A stretch of 64,000 nt of DNA from positions 3,043,914-3,107,913 of the forward strand of contig NW_009799102.1 of assembly GCF_000213175.1 (NCBI RefSeq), read 5' to 3'. Origin of the DNA: Neurospora tetrasperma FGSC 2508 (lineage: Eukaryota; Ascomycota; Sordariomycetes; Sordariales; Sordariaceae). A program made the translations under genes and the position numbers. Under the pieces are notes generated by a model, which saw only the letters and a program-made list of their open reading frames with translations, searched no databases and was not told the origin of the DNA. Shown here one piece after another: positions 38,900 through 51,627 of this stretch; position 1 is the stretch's first letter; each line of letters begins with the position of its first letter.

Positions 38900-41800
38900 C
38901 AGTTATTACGTATAATGCGATTATTGCGGCGGGTAAGTATTATGCAAAAGACTATATACTATAAATTGAAGTAATTGCGTACAATAGGAATTTAACCCCT
39001 AACTTTCATTTTTTTACGATTATAGTTATACGTTCACCGGGCTCTTAATCGCCGTTAGTATAAATAAATATATTGAATATTATATTGATAATTATTTCGA
39101 CTAATAATTATATAGATAATTAGCAGACTCTTTCCCAATACCAATAATATTAGTTTAGATAATTAAGATTATTTACTAAGAGGTATAGATATAGAGGATG
39201 AATTTAATAATTTCGATAATTAGCGTTCTAAAGTGCCTGCTATTAAGCTATTAACTATGTCGGTATTACCTTAGTGTACTATTATTAGCTATATATAAGT
39301 CCCTAGATACGGTTAAGTAAGCGAACTTTTAATTAATCGACTTAGACCCTATTCTAACTTCTATTAATTAGTATCGCTATACCTTAATACCCTATACTAG
39401 CGATAGTTGGACCGTTTCTATAAGATAGTTAGGACGTTATATTAAATCTACTATAATTATATTAACCGATCCTCTTTGAAAGGATAGTCAACTACTAGTA
39501 AACGTAATATTATATAACTATTACTATATATAATAAAATAAGTAACCTATAGGCAATATATAATGTAGGTAAGGCTAATTTATATCCCCGGGATTCCAAA
39601 GCTAATTTATTCTTTAAGGTTAAAGCTTTCGAAGTCGAAGTAATATACCTCCCCCCTAAGGTTTTTATAATAATTAAGGTAGTATATTTCCTCCTTAATG
39701 TTTTTATAGTAGTTGAGGTAGAAGTAATTTACTTCCTTACGTTCATAGATAATAATATTACCTTCAAAAATAATAGTCGAAAACCTATTTGCGAGACAAC
39801 TATAGTATAATTACTACCGAAGAATCTTTGAATGTAGGACTCGACGATATATTCGCCTAGGTTCAACGATTAAAATAGTAAGACTAAGCCTATAAGGGGG
39901 TCCTAACTATTCTAGCGATTACTACCGCTAGTTTATTTATACCTTTTATTATTATTATTGATTTATAAATTCGTCTTCGTAATAATATTCGTTTATTCAT
40001 ACTCGCTATTACTATTGCTAATTCAATTTCCGTTCGTACTTCTATTATTAGTTTTAGGCCTACCGGTAGAAATTCTATTAATAAGGGCTAAACGAATTAT
40101 ACCAAATATACCGGAGAAGACGATTACTCGGCCTTTAGGCTCGAGGCTACCTTTAATACCAGTTCTACTACTAATGAGACTCAATTTAATTATAGTTCTT
40201 AATCTTAGTATAGCCCCCAATTTAAATATAGTTCTTAATTTTACTATAATCCATAATTTTAATTTAGTAGTAATTATTAACTCTATTCTCAACCTGATTT
40301 CTAGTTATAATTAGGATGTATGTAGTCCTATTATAGTACTTAGTCTTCTTATAGTAGTAATATAGATAGTAGTATACTTTATAGTCCTTAAATTTCCTAA
40401 AGTTAGTTTCCCCAACCCGGATAGCCTTACTAGGGCAGCGGCGATTATTAGTATAATATATATAGCAATCTATATAATATATATAGCAATCTATATAATA
40501 TATATAGTAATCTATATAACGAATATGGTTATTTATATAGCGGTTTCCAGTATAGCGGTTAGGTTCAATATAATCGCCCTTAATATAGTAATTATTTATA
40601 TAGCAGTCCTTAATACAGTAGTTAATTATGGTATAGTAGCTAGTCTTTACTACCCTAGATACCCGGTGGCAGTCGCTAATCAGGAGACTATAGTTAATTA
40701 GAAAATTGTAATGAAGGTTCTTTTTCCAATAAATTTAGGGAATTGATTATTAACGACCCTAATTGATACCTACTCGAAGAGAGGTTTCTAAATACTTTTA
40801 CACCCCTAGCCGCGCTAGTTTAATATCTTTGAAGGAATTAGGTATACCTTCCCGCATAGAATACGATATTTTTAATACCGATATTGACGAGTCCGAAGTA
40901 AATATTATATAGTTAATTCCCCGGGAAATAACTAAGGAGGTTATTAGTAAAATTAATTAATAAATACGTTAGTATATATTCGTTTACTATTCGAATCGGT
41001 TTACTAACTAGGTTATTAAGTAAATTATACCTGGTATTAATACCCGTATATTCAAACTTCGCCGCCTTCGTATTCACGCTAAAAGTATTTACAAATCTCA
41101 AAAGAATAAATTCTTATAGGATAAACTCTATACCTACTTTCTTACTATATTTAAAGACTACCCCCAACTTTTAGAATTTAATTACAATAATACTAATAAT
41201 TAAGAAACCTTCGAATAATTAATTAAGCTATAGATTAATATATATTTCTTCTAGGAAGTTCTTACTTATATTGCGCTTTATATTAATTATGAAGCTACCT
41301 TCAGAAATAAGGAAGATCTGCCTTTTTTCTTCCTTAAAAGCATTGTAATCGATTTCGGTATTATAGCTTATAGGGTAATTAAATCCGAAACGGAGTTGAA
41401 TTGCAATCGTCGTCCTAGTTTAGCTAAAAAAAAAGACGAAAATACTAGGGCCGAGTACCGGGATATATTCGATAGTTTTATATTTTATTAATTATTTATT
41501 AAAGTAGATAGAAAAGTAATCAACGAAATCCCTTTCGAATTCATTATTCTATAGATTATTTGTAATAATGTAGATTTGGAGAACTTCGAACGCTCTATTA
41601 CCTGGAATCCTCCCCCCCGCCGGCGTAATAGGATAGTCCCTACTTAGGATCTATAGCGGCCGATGCTATTATATATTCTTAAGGGTAGCTAGCCTAGTAG
41701 TAGTTAGGCTAGTAGTTAAGGAAGTGGTGGTCGTTATAGTAATAATAATTATTATAATAGTAATAATTGTTCTAGCAGCGGCTAAGGTAACAGTCCTCGT

Positions 41801-42017
41801 TGTATTTCCGGTCCTAGTTCTATAACCGATAGTCCTTACGATCGGGGTAGTCCGTACGAGCGCCCTTATAATGAGTACTATAATAAACGCTGCGGAGATA
41901 CTAGTAGAAGCCGGAACTATTTATGTTTTATACCTATAGAGGGCGATTTTTCTAACCAACGCTAAAATATTATACTATAACGTTAAATCCTAATTAATTG
42001 TAGTTGTAACGACGATA
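38900..42017 (+). pseudogene. low-complexity coding relic of unknown identity, left part
   Basis: From about 40140 to 40690 one plus-strand frame is extremely rich in Tyr, Ser, Asn and (as TAG) former Gln codons. It is followed at about 41000-41650 by a more globular charged stretch ('SIYKSQKNKF...LYTYFLTIFKDYP', 'RNKEDLPFFFLKSIVIDFG') and at 41680-41960 by a Ser/Gly/Asn/Tyr-rich stretch. The frame stays consistent over hundreds of codons with mostly RIP-type stops, so this was a real protein. I do not recognise it: it could be a gag of an LTR element or a host gene caught by RIP. LINE copy 3 inserted into it at 42017, and the same reading continues at 51628. Confidence 0.5.
40450..40512 (+). 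repeat. 21-bp tandem repeat in the low-complexity relic
   Basis: Three copies of a 21-bp unit (TATATAATATATATAGCAAT plus C) at 40450, 40471 and 40492. In the relic's frame it encodes a repeated heptapeptide of Tyr, Asn, Ile, Ser and Leu. Confidence 0.8.
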
Positions 42018-42075
42018 ATAATATTCTTTTTACCCTAACTATGTAATTATAGCGCCTTATTGGTATAGGGTCCTT

Positions 42076-42118
42076 CTCCAGTTCTCTAGAGGAGAAAACC
42101 GTACGGCGTTAAGCGCCG
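42076..42118 (-). promoter_or_regulatory. LINE 3' end double hairpin, copy 3
   Basis: Two stems in the same order as in copy 1b: CGGCG-TTAAG-CGCCG (42104-42118) and CTCCAG-TTCT-CTAGAG (42076-42091, plus-strand reading). On the minus strand the second is CTCTAG-AGAA-CTGGAG, where one A:U pair of copy 1b is replaced by G:U. Confidence 0.55.
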
Positions 42119-43621
42119 CCGGATAAAAACCTTTAGCTTTATTTCGGTCGTAATTTACCTACGCCGCTCCTACTTTATTTATAATTATAACGGTTCTTAC
42201 CTACTACTATAGCGAATTAATTTCGTTTCTTCCTCCGCTATATTATTCTAATATTAGAATAATAAGAATAATAGGAATATAGTTAGGGACGTCGCCTTCC
42301 TTCGCCGCCTCTCCGTTTTGATTTTTATTACCCTTTCTTCTACCTTCTTCCTATTTCTCCGTTTTATTTTCCTATCTATATCCCTACCCCTCTACTTCGT
42401 TACTCCCATTTATATTTACCTCCGCCCCGTCCCTTTACTTTTTAACCTTCGGTTTTACCCCTATTTATAGTAGTATAAAGGCCCTCCTTCTATTTATATA
42501 ACCCTTTCTATAATATTTCTTCCTAATTCCCTTCTACTTTCTTTCCTCTTTATAATAGTATTATTTAAAATAGCTTCCTCCGGTTGTAATTGTCCTAGCC
42601 CGATCGACTTTATTTCTAACCCTAAAGTCTCTTCCTCCGAAGCGTTTCCAAGCTTTATAATTTGTCCTAACTCTATAGCCCTAATTTATTTAGAACCTAT
42701 AATATTATTTTATATCCTTCGTAGTAATTCGGATTTTATAGCCCCTTTGAACTAACATAACCGTCCCTCCTATTATTTCTAATCTTTATATTAACCCGTT
42801 TAATATTATTTATAAAATTTTTTACTTTTATTATACTTTAGATTTTATTATAGGCCCGAAAATTAATTAGAAGCCCGGTATTCCTAACAATTTCTATAAG
42901 ATTATTACCCGTAAAATTTCTATTGTTTTGTCTTTTAGTAGGTTTAGTATTCTCCCTTCCTCCTTATTCTCCTTCCTTAATTAATTTCTATTTCTAACTA
43001 CCGACTCCGAGAATACAATTCATATTTTCATTACTAATAAATATATATTAGATATTCCCGCTAGCCTTTGTAACATTTATAATATTATTTAATTAGTAAT
43101 AATTATTATAATATTAAATAGCCCGGCCGAATATTATTAGAGATTGGATACTTTTGTTTATATTATTAATTATTTTACCGAATATATATATAAATTTTTA
43201 ATATCTAATAATCTCCCTAATACCTTCGGTATTCTTCCCTACGCCCTATACTATAATACTATTACTTTTTAGTAGAAGGGCTACTATAAATTATTATAAG
43301 AAACGCTCTCTATGATTATACTCTTTTTAGTTTTAGTAGTAATACAATAAACCCAGTCTATATTATTTCTAATTCTAGTAGTAGCGCGATTATAATTATA
43401 TATATTATATTTAATAGTAGTAGTACTATTACTTTTACCCGTACGGTCTCCAATTTTAGTAATAGTAGTACTACCTTTAGTAGCCCTATAGCCTTTAATA
43501 CCCTTAGCCGCCCTATTATAAATAAAGATTGGGTTTAATAGTATTATAAAGTTATAGCGAATTAGGTTCGTATAATAATATTATTCGAAGAGCTTCTTAA
43601 ATATAATTAAGCGTTAATTAA

Positions 43622-44032
43622 GCGAATGTCTTTTCGGACCGTCGGAAAAGTCTTTATATACCGTCGGCTCAAATTGAAATAAATATAACTTAACTAAAAT
43701 AAAAGGTAAAATAATAATAGGAGTAACAGGATTTTATATATTTTCTGCTTAATATTACTAGCCCTATTCTATACTGGTTATTTTACAAACCCTAAAGATC
43801 AATAAAGATTTAGTTTTAAGATATTATCAATCTTATACTTAAGATCACTTGGGATTCAAGCGTTGGAGAGCGTGTATAGCTTGGATACTAATACTACTTT
43901 GAAGGGGAAAAAATAATAAAAATTCTACTATATTTTATGAGATTTAATACCTTGTCTTTATGGAGTTACTTAGAAAAGCAGTTTGCCCGACGGTATATAA
44001 AGACTTTTCCGACGGTCTGAAAAGACATTCTC
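43622..44032. mobile_element. MITE M1 (MULE-type), 411 bp, in LINE copy 3
   Basis: Inverted terminal repeats of about 46 bp start GMGAATGTCTTTTC. Each holds two tandem motifs, GTCTTTTCGGACCGTCGG and GTCTTTATATACCGTCGG, 22 bp apart. The duplication TTAATTAA (43614-43621 and 44033-44040) is confirmed by LINE copy 4, which has the empty site TTAAATAA in the same place. There is no coding capacity. Its ends resemble those of M2 and of the second-family MULE at 63390, the likely source of its transposase. Confidence 0.88.
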
Positions 44033-47000
44033 TTAATTAAATAGTACTCCAATTTTTACTATAATTATAGCTTAAATAATACTTATAATTAATATCATTG
44101 TTTCTTCTCCATCCTTCGTCCTTTTATTCTAGTATTATTAATGATGCGTTGTCGTTTTGGGAATACTTCGCAATTTCCTTACACTACTCCTCTTCTAATT
44201 TAATTGCTAAATAATATTGCTTTAACCTTCCTAACTTTAATACTTAGAATGGAATCCTTTTAATTTTAATCCTATTAATTAGGTAATCCTAGAACTCTTC
44301 TTTCGTTAATAGCCAAATCTCGGTATTTAATTAAAAAAAGCCTTCTATATTAAGGTAATTTAAAATAATATAACCTAAGGTTTCTTTTTCTAATTTATAG
44401 GCGTAAATATGTATTTAGATACTTAATACCTTTCTCCGGAAGAGAAAGGCCCGGAGTCCTATAATTTCCGTTCTAATTTGGATTAGGAGGGAGCTCTTTA
44501 TTTTAATTAGTAAGTATAATTTATTATTATTTTCCAGCAATATTCGAATTCTCCTCTTTTTCTTTACCCTCTTCGTACTAACTATATATTATTAAATAGT
44601 TTTACTAATAAATTTAGGAGTAAGGTTAGTAATAGTAAATTTATATTATCGATTTAATTTAATTACTACTATTACTATTTAATAATTATAGTATAATACC
44701 TATTCTCTATTTATTATATCCTCTAGATACTCCTCTTTATTAATAATTCTAGGTTCCGGGATTTATTATAGTAATAGTAGGGACCCTAATTCCGGGGGGG
44801 GGGAGGGGGGGGCCGGCCGCAATTATTAATAGTTTTTCTATTAGTATTTACGCCTTAGTTTACTTAATTTTAGCTATACTATTCTCTAGTTTATTAGCAG
44901 GTAGCCGGCCTCTAATTTATTATATCCGAATATAGTTAATTATTTAAACTATTATTCTTTAAACGAACTTTACTTAATCCGTACGAGCGAACCTTTCTAC
45001 GAAGGCCCAGACTCTTTTATTTAAATAGAAGCTAAATAGTAAATAAAAGGTTTCTATTTTTAATTTTCATATTAGTATAACTTCATATGCCCCGGCGATT
45101 ATTTTTAAATATTTAATTTAGTATTTCACTAACCCGATTACAATCCCTTATAATTTCCTATAGACTTTAATTAGTTAGTAGAATATTAAGGCTTCATATA
45201 GAATAGTACTACGAATATATTTAGTATATATTTCTTTTATTTAAATAAAGGAGTAACCCTAGGTTTTTATTATTAACCTTATAAATATATTCGTTTAAAT
45301 CTTTATCTTTTATTTCATTACTTTTATATAAACTAAATAATTAAATTTATAGCTTAGTTTAACCCTTAGAAATTTTATCGATTTTATTAATCAAAGTACT
45401 ATATCACCTAATTAGAGAGTTTCCGTCCTTAGTACCTTTATCCGTATAAAATATATTAGTTCCGTTTTATTAGCTTCGAATTGTATACTTCTTACCCTAA
45501 TTTATTCCGAATATATTTCCTATACTATTTATAAAGTCCAATAATTTTCTTCGGTAATATAAATTATTATAATAATATTAATATTGTCCGCTAAATTAAT
45601 TATAATTATATTTAGGATTATTACTAATTTCCGGTACAATAAAGTAATAAAGAGAATAAAAAAGATAAGTAAGAGGACGGAGCCTTGAGATATATTTATT
45701 ATAATAGTATAAGGGCGAAATATTTTATTATTAAAGAAGAGAGTACTTCTCTTATTAGTAATAAAATTCGCTATTTATTTAATAATCTATATTAGGAATT
45801 ATATTTCCTATAAGGTATATAAATATTACTTATAATTAATTCTATTAAACGCGCCCTTTAAATTAAGGAGTATAAGGAATATTACAGCCCCGAATTTCTA
45901 GGTTATATAGATTATATTAATAATTATCCGGATTATAAACTTTATTAGTTAACTTCCTTAATTATTTATTTAACCTTCTAATAGGAGATTAAACTCTTTA
46001 GCTACTTATATATATCTTTTAATTATAAAGGCCTTAAGGACTTTTTTAACGTTATTAAATAATAATATAGGTCTCTATACACTTACTAATTTTTATTAGG
46101 TAGCGCTTTTTCTAGGCTTTTTAAGGATAATTATTTTTACATCCTTAAACTATTACAGGAAATGTCCGAATTGAAGGCTAACGGTTATTAAATATATTAT
46201 TATTTATTAGAATAATTATCCGTATAATTTTAGCAATTTATTTAAATACTAATTAATACCCAGGGCTTTATTAGGCCCTATCCGGGAAAGGACGTTCTAA
46301 ACGTCTTTTTTTATAATTAGTTCACTAATAATTATTAAATTAATACTATTTACTAATTTAATTTAGTTCGTTAAATATTCTATTAAAATATTTACCCTTA
46401 GGAAAAATTAATTAGTAAGGATTCTAGCCTTACTATTATAGTTTTTAATTTCTATTATTCCTTTATTAGTTCGGAGGGTTAGTAATTTAAATAGGTCTAT
46501 TAGGCAATAACTTCGAACTTAAACCTATTTTTCTAAAGGTTAGAATCAATTTAGGTTTTTAAAGCTTTAATAATACCTTTATACTATATAGTCTACTATA
46601 CTTTCGAAATAATCTTTTTCTTTTTTATTATTATTTTAATAAATTCCCTTTAGTTTAATAGTATCTAATATTTAAATTACATTTAATATTTCCGCTACAC
46701 TTCCTTTATAGCTGTTTTATATTTTAATATCTATTAATTCGCTTTCCTCCTCTAACCTTTCTTTTAATATAGGACGAATTCTTTTATAATACTAGTAAAT
46801 TCTTTATTAAATTTATAAAAACCTTATTCGAAATCTTTCAATGTATTGATGTTTTCCGGGACTAAAATCCATTTCTCCGCCGCCTCCTTCACCTTTACTA
46901 TATCTAAAAGATTCTAATTATAATTTCCTTCCTCTTCTACCCTCCTATTTTTTCTTTTTATTTGGATTTAGATTTCTCAAGGGAAATAGTTTAAACCGGT

Positions 47001-47869
47001 TTATTCGTACCGCTACGCTCCCTAGTATTCAGCTTTAATCCCGGGTAATAGCTATATATAATTAATTATTTTATTTCTTTCTCCTTATATTATATTATTT
47101 AATTTTATTAACTTACTATAAGGGGTAAATAGATTAAGCCTCTAATATTATACTTATAAAGAGACGGTATATAGCCCCTAGGCTAATTCTATTCTTTAAA
47201 TCCTAGTTAGGATAATAAAAATTAAAGTCCCTAATAATAGTAATTTAATTTTCTACTAGGGGCCCGGCCTCGAAGAATTCGAAGAGTAGGGATTCCTATT
47301 AATATTTTAATATTCCTTATATTAGGATAAGTAAATAGATAGAATAAACGGTTCTAGGATCCCTTAAATTCTTAATTATTATTATAATCTAATCGCTTCT
47401 AACCTAAAAATTAAAGTCCTTTAAATTCTATTTCTTATTTATATATATTATTACCCTTCTTCTCTTTAAATAATCGATTCCGAAATACCTCCCGCCCCTA
47501 GGATAATAAATATTCCTATTTAAATTTCTATTCGGTTCTTAAATTGCTATAATAATATAAGTCTCTTTTTATTCGAATAGAAGCTTCCCCTCTTATATAA
47601 TTTCCCTATATTATAATAGAATATTTTTAATTAGATTATTAATTACCTTACAATAGGGTTCCTATAAGTCCTTTAGCGGAAAATAAGAGTATCGCTTCCC
47701 TTAGGGGAATTATAACTATATGAATACTATTTCTACTATATATCCAAGTCCTTACGCTTTAAGAATATAGATAGTATATATTTATTAGGCCTTATTAGGT
47801 TAAAGGGTTTAGTTGGGGGGTTGGGCCGACGATTTTTTTCAGCCGCCTTCTTTTTATACGTCCTCTAAT

Positions 47870-48130
47870 TTATTTCTCTAGGGTAGCAATAATATAGGAA
47901 TTAGGAGGACCATTTAATAAATTACCTTCGTTTATAATTTCTATTACTAACTCTAATACCTTTCCGGCCGGGTTTTTATAAAGGGGGGCGAACGCCCGCG
48001 GCCTCTCGGCGTACGTAATAGACGCCTTCACAATAACCTTTCGGGACAGGGGGTACTTTTTATAGCTATAAGTAAAGTATCCTTTCTTCTTATATAATTT
48101 ATAATTAACGCATAATTTATCCTTATTCAA
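47870..48130 (-). pseudogene. LINE copy 3 ORF1 C-terminus
   Basis: An 86-codon open piece aligning with 14629-14856 of copy 2. It carries the degenerate zinc knuckle (C-V-N-Y, K-K-G-Y, Y-S-Y pattern) and the conserved stretch 'ERPRAFAPLYKN'. The gag-only LTR element entered just upstream at 48311, near the corresponding part of ORF1. Confidence 0.6.
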
Positions 48131-48311
48131 CGGACAATTTATTTTACTAAAGTAATCTCCTTTATATTTAGCTCTACTATATTAGGCGTAAATATTTTTC
48201 TAATAATAGAATTTTATCATATATTTAATTCCCTAATATTTAAAGTACTATTAAATATTGTTCGAAGCTTAGAATAGTTCGTAAAAATATACGCCGCTAG
48301 CCTAAAGGAAG

Positions 48312-48587
48312 TGTAACGGGCCTGCCAGAGTATTATATAGCGAGTAGTCGTGTAATGGTTGAAATGCTATATTTAACGAAGGGAGCAAAAGGGAAGACTG
48401 CACCAGAAGGGTACAGTCTAGAGAAGGTTTTATACAGGGCGCCAAGACCGCACGGGCCAGGCAAACATGTGAGCAAACATGTGGATCCAACCAACCAGAA
48501 GGCTTGCATCCTTATCGATACGGCCGGTCCCGGCTTGGTAGACTTAGTAAAGCCGAATCTTTAATCCTAGGCGCTAGCCCTATAATA
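48312..48587 (-). repeat. LTR (3') of the gag-only element
   Basis: 276 bp, GC-rich compared with its surroundings, with a doubled GCAAACATGTG motif (48467-48487) and a GGATCCAACCAACC stretch shared exactly with its partner. Confidence 0.9.
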
Positions 48588-49049
48588 TTACCCCCCTATT
48601 CCCCTCGGCCTACCGTACTAGAAAAGGCTCTACTAAATATACAAAAGACGACCAAAATCCCCTACAACCGTTCCTAGCCAAATACCTAATTTAATAGGTA
48701 CGAAATATTAATAATACTAAAAAAGAAAAATCTCTCTATCTAAGCCCCCAAACAAACGCTATACAACTACCTGCTCCCTACCCGAGTCGGTATTACTACC
48801 TTTACAAAGCTACACCCAGGCCGAAGCACTAAGACTAAATTTAGGGATATTTCTAGACTTTACCCATCCGGGGACTAATTGCTATAATACTTTAATAATC
48901 TATAATGGAGACAATTAGAATCAAGGGTATTACCTAATACTTTGTATTGCTCTACTTCTCCTACCAGTAAAAGCCTTATCCTTACCGCTATAAAGACTAC
49001 TCAATAGTTTTATACTTACAAAATATAATATTTACTACCCTCTATCGGT

Positions 49050-50215
49050 TGCATATTACAATTGATACTAGCACGCTAGCTATACGTAGAGAGGTATAGT
49101 ATAAGGGCTTACTACACTACCAACGCTGAGAAATAGACTAGCACTCCCTACGTTGCAGCCTCGTCTCTCCTGACTATTAGAAACTCTTCCTTTTAAATCC
49201 CTAATTAGCGCTCTCTCTACTATAGTTTTATTGGGGTCGATTCCTAGTCTTTACTCAATCCGAATTTTCTCTTCCTCTACTATTGCTATTATAGTTACTT
49301 AAGCCCCTACTAAGTTATAGCCGGACTATATTTATTTTTGAAATTCGAAGGTACTTCTTAAATTAGTACAATCTATTACCGTAATTGATATATTTACCCT
49401 CCTTCTTCTATTTATTGTTTTAATACTAAGATAGTAATAATATAGAGGGCCTTATTACAGAAGTATTAATAGAAGTATTTATAGGATTACTATTGTTTTT
49501 AACCGGGTACTTTGATAAGGCGAAGAAATTATTATTATTAAGACGATGAAGGTAGTCTAGCAATTAAGAACACTATTTAGGCACGTTAATTCTTTCTAAG
49601 AGCCGTTACTTCCAATCGTTATTTAGGAAAGCCGTTAATTAATTAACTTTAGTAACGTTGGACTAGGAGTCCATACGGGTAAAGTAAAATACTTCTTTAA
49701 AGCGAGTAAAGAAGGCTACTATAAATTCTTTAGAGCTAGACTTCTAGTATAGCTAGTAAAGCTCCTAACTAACTCTCTTAATTGTATTAGAGTCCTTATA
49801 TATAAATTTAAATTTAACGAATAGTTCTAAGGGCGATTGCGGGCCGTAGGCGGCGAAGGCGACGAATAGCTTCTTAATAGCGGGCGATAGGCAGGCGAAC
49901 AAATAGTAAAACTACGCTTCTAAATTACTAATAGCGGATTTATCTATATAGAGCTTTATTTGCGCGCTTAAAACCCAAATTTCGAATTCTTCTTTATTCC
50001 CTAAGAATTTTTCGAACTAGGGAAATACCTACTTCGGTACAATAACAATAGCGGGCCTTAAAATAACTTCGGTTAATAACGTTTAAAAGGCGGCTATAAG
50101 TTTCTATAAACGTTCTTAGGGATCCTAAAATCAAGGGATCGTAGGGAAGGCGGTCGGCGTTATTATTATAGATGGGGAGAGAGATTCTTTGGGCGTACCT
50201 ACGAAAGAACGGCAA
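49050..50215 (-). pseudogene. gag relic of the gag-only LTR element
   Basis: The minus strand is open at 50215-49994. The adjoining frame at about 49990-49600 reads 'FEIWVLSAQIKLYIDKSAISN', then an aromatic-rich stretch and 'SPLELFVKFKFIYKDSNTI' with 'ELYQLYQKSSSKEFIVAFFT'. This has the spacing of the retrotransposon gag domain (a W/F start, a central 'L..Y.D', then 'L..L.Q...S...F...F'). No protease or polymerase follows. Fossil with several breaks. Confidence 0.6.
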
Positions 50216-50245
50216 TGGAGTATTGAAAAAGAGGGTTAAATATGA

Positions 50246-50521
50246 TATAATGGGTCTATTAGAATATTATATAGCGAGTAGTCGTATAATAGTTAAAATA
50301 CTATATTTAACTAAGAGAGTAAAAGGGAAGACTGTACCAGAAGGGTACAGTCTGGAGAAGGTTTTATACAGGGCGCCAAGAGCGCACAGGCCAGGCAAAC
50401 ATGTGGGCAAACATGTGGATCCAACCAACCAGAAGGCTCGCATCCTTATCGATACGGCCGGTCCCAGCTTGGCAGACTTGGCAAAGCCGAGTCTTTAATC
50501 CTGGGCGCTAGCCCTATAATA
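50246..50521 (-). repeat. LTR (5') of the gag-only element
   Basis: 276 bp, same length as the partner at 48312-48587; the differences are mostly C/T and G/A. An open stretch of 108 codons (50172-50498) runs across it on the plus strand only because the LTR is GC-rich; it is not a gene. Confidence 0.9.
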
Positions 50522-51627
50522 GGAAGAGGTTGTTTTAGAGGAAATTCGCTGCTTTTAAAGTGGCGATTTTTATTAAGAGTAAGCCTCTATTCTCTCCGTC
50601 CTTTTTCTTCTAAGGCCAAACTCTTATAATAATTACCTCCTTATTCTTATTCTTTACTACGTTTATTAATACTTTTAATATAATATAATTATTAATATTA
50701 TTTTAGGGTATATTCCGGACTAATACACTTACAATATTTATAGTAATAAAGGCCTCATTATTAAAGACCTCTATAATTTATATTCAATTTTACTAATATT
50801 AATTATATTTAAATTCATTAAAGATAATTATATAGTCTCTAAACGTTTGTATTTTAATAACTGCTTTAATTATTAAATTTAATTTTTTCCGGTTTAGGGT
50901 CGTTACTACGGCCGTCTTTATATCTTTATTCGAACAGTCTATAAACTTAACGGTAATAATTGCTCCTTTAATAGTAAATTACTATTTAAAATTAAAAGGG
51001 ATAGACTTTTTAATAATAGTAGTAAGTAATTATTAAAGGGTAATACTAATCTTATTTAGGATAACTTTCATTATAATATCGGCCTATTATTTTGGTACCT
51101 CTTAAGTACTTTTCTTAATCTCCTTCAAAATATCCTTCTTTAAATTATTAAAATCCTTTTTAAAAATAAACTAATCGGTTCCAACCTTATTAGCTTCGGG
51201 TTATATAGGCCTACTTTTTCTTATATAAACCTATATAAATTCAAAAAGTAATTTTTCAGCCTAATATTAGTCCTTAGTCGAAATAATAATATAGTTTGTA
51301 GATTTACTAGCTCTAATAATAAACTTCTTAAATATTTTATTATCTTCTTCTATTATATCCAAAGTCTTTATAATAAATATAATTTCAAGCTCGTTATATA
51401 TAGAAATTTCTACGAGCGGGTTATAAATACTATTTTCGAGCTTACGAATACCGCTATTTATAATTATTAGTAACGATAATACAACGCCGTCGCTACGTTC
51501 GTCGTAAGATATTATGAGGGACGTAAACGACCCTCCTGAGTCGATTGCCGTTGTTAGTTTTCGTTTTGGAGTATTCCTCGACTAGAAATCGGCGTTTCCG
51601 GTTTCGGCGTCGTTTGTAACGACGATA

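Larger units (their letters stand above)
48312..50521 (-). mobile_element. gag-only LTR retroelement, 2210 bp
   Basis: Direct LTRs 48312-48587 and 50246-50521 (276 bp each) are flanked by the 5-bp duplication GGAAG (48307-48311 and 50522-50526). A polypurine tract (GGGGAATAGGGGGGTAA, minus strand) abuts the LTR at 48587, so the element is in minus orientation. The inner 1.66 kb is too short for pol and holds one gag-like relic. It is probably a non-autonomous element mobilised by a pol-bearing relative, and looks whole as a structure. The gag frame has several breaks. Confidence 0.88.
42018..51615 (-). mobile_element. LINE copy 3, full length, with two insertions
   Basis: The 5' end at 51615 (GGCGTCGTTT, inverted) and the 3' tail at 42018 match copy 2. 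It is flanked by GTAACGACGATA at 42006-42017 and 51616-51627, extended to 14 bp if the preceding bases are counted; a second tandem copy at 51628-51639 shows that the target was itself repeated. It contains MITE M1 (43622-44032) and a gag-only LTR element (48312-50521). Without these and their duplications it measures 6964 bp. Order on the minus strand is as in copy 2; the reverse transcriptase site at 45551-45600 reads L-A-D-N. Confidence 0.9.

Noticed and set aside
39958-40314. 118-codon leucine-rich frame and its 89-codon reverse partner
   Set aside because: Both are shadows of the Tyr/Ser/Asn-rich coding relic; neither continues across the neighbouring sequence.
50172-50498. 108-codon frame across an LTR of the gag-only element, and its twin at 48355-48564
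   Set aside because: They lie inside the duplicated LTRs, opposite to the element's orientation, and are open only because LTRs are GC-rich.
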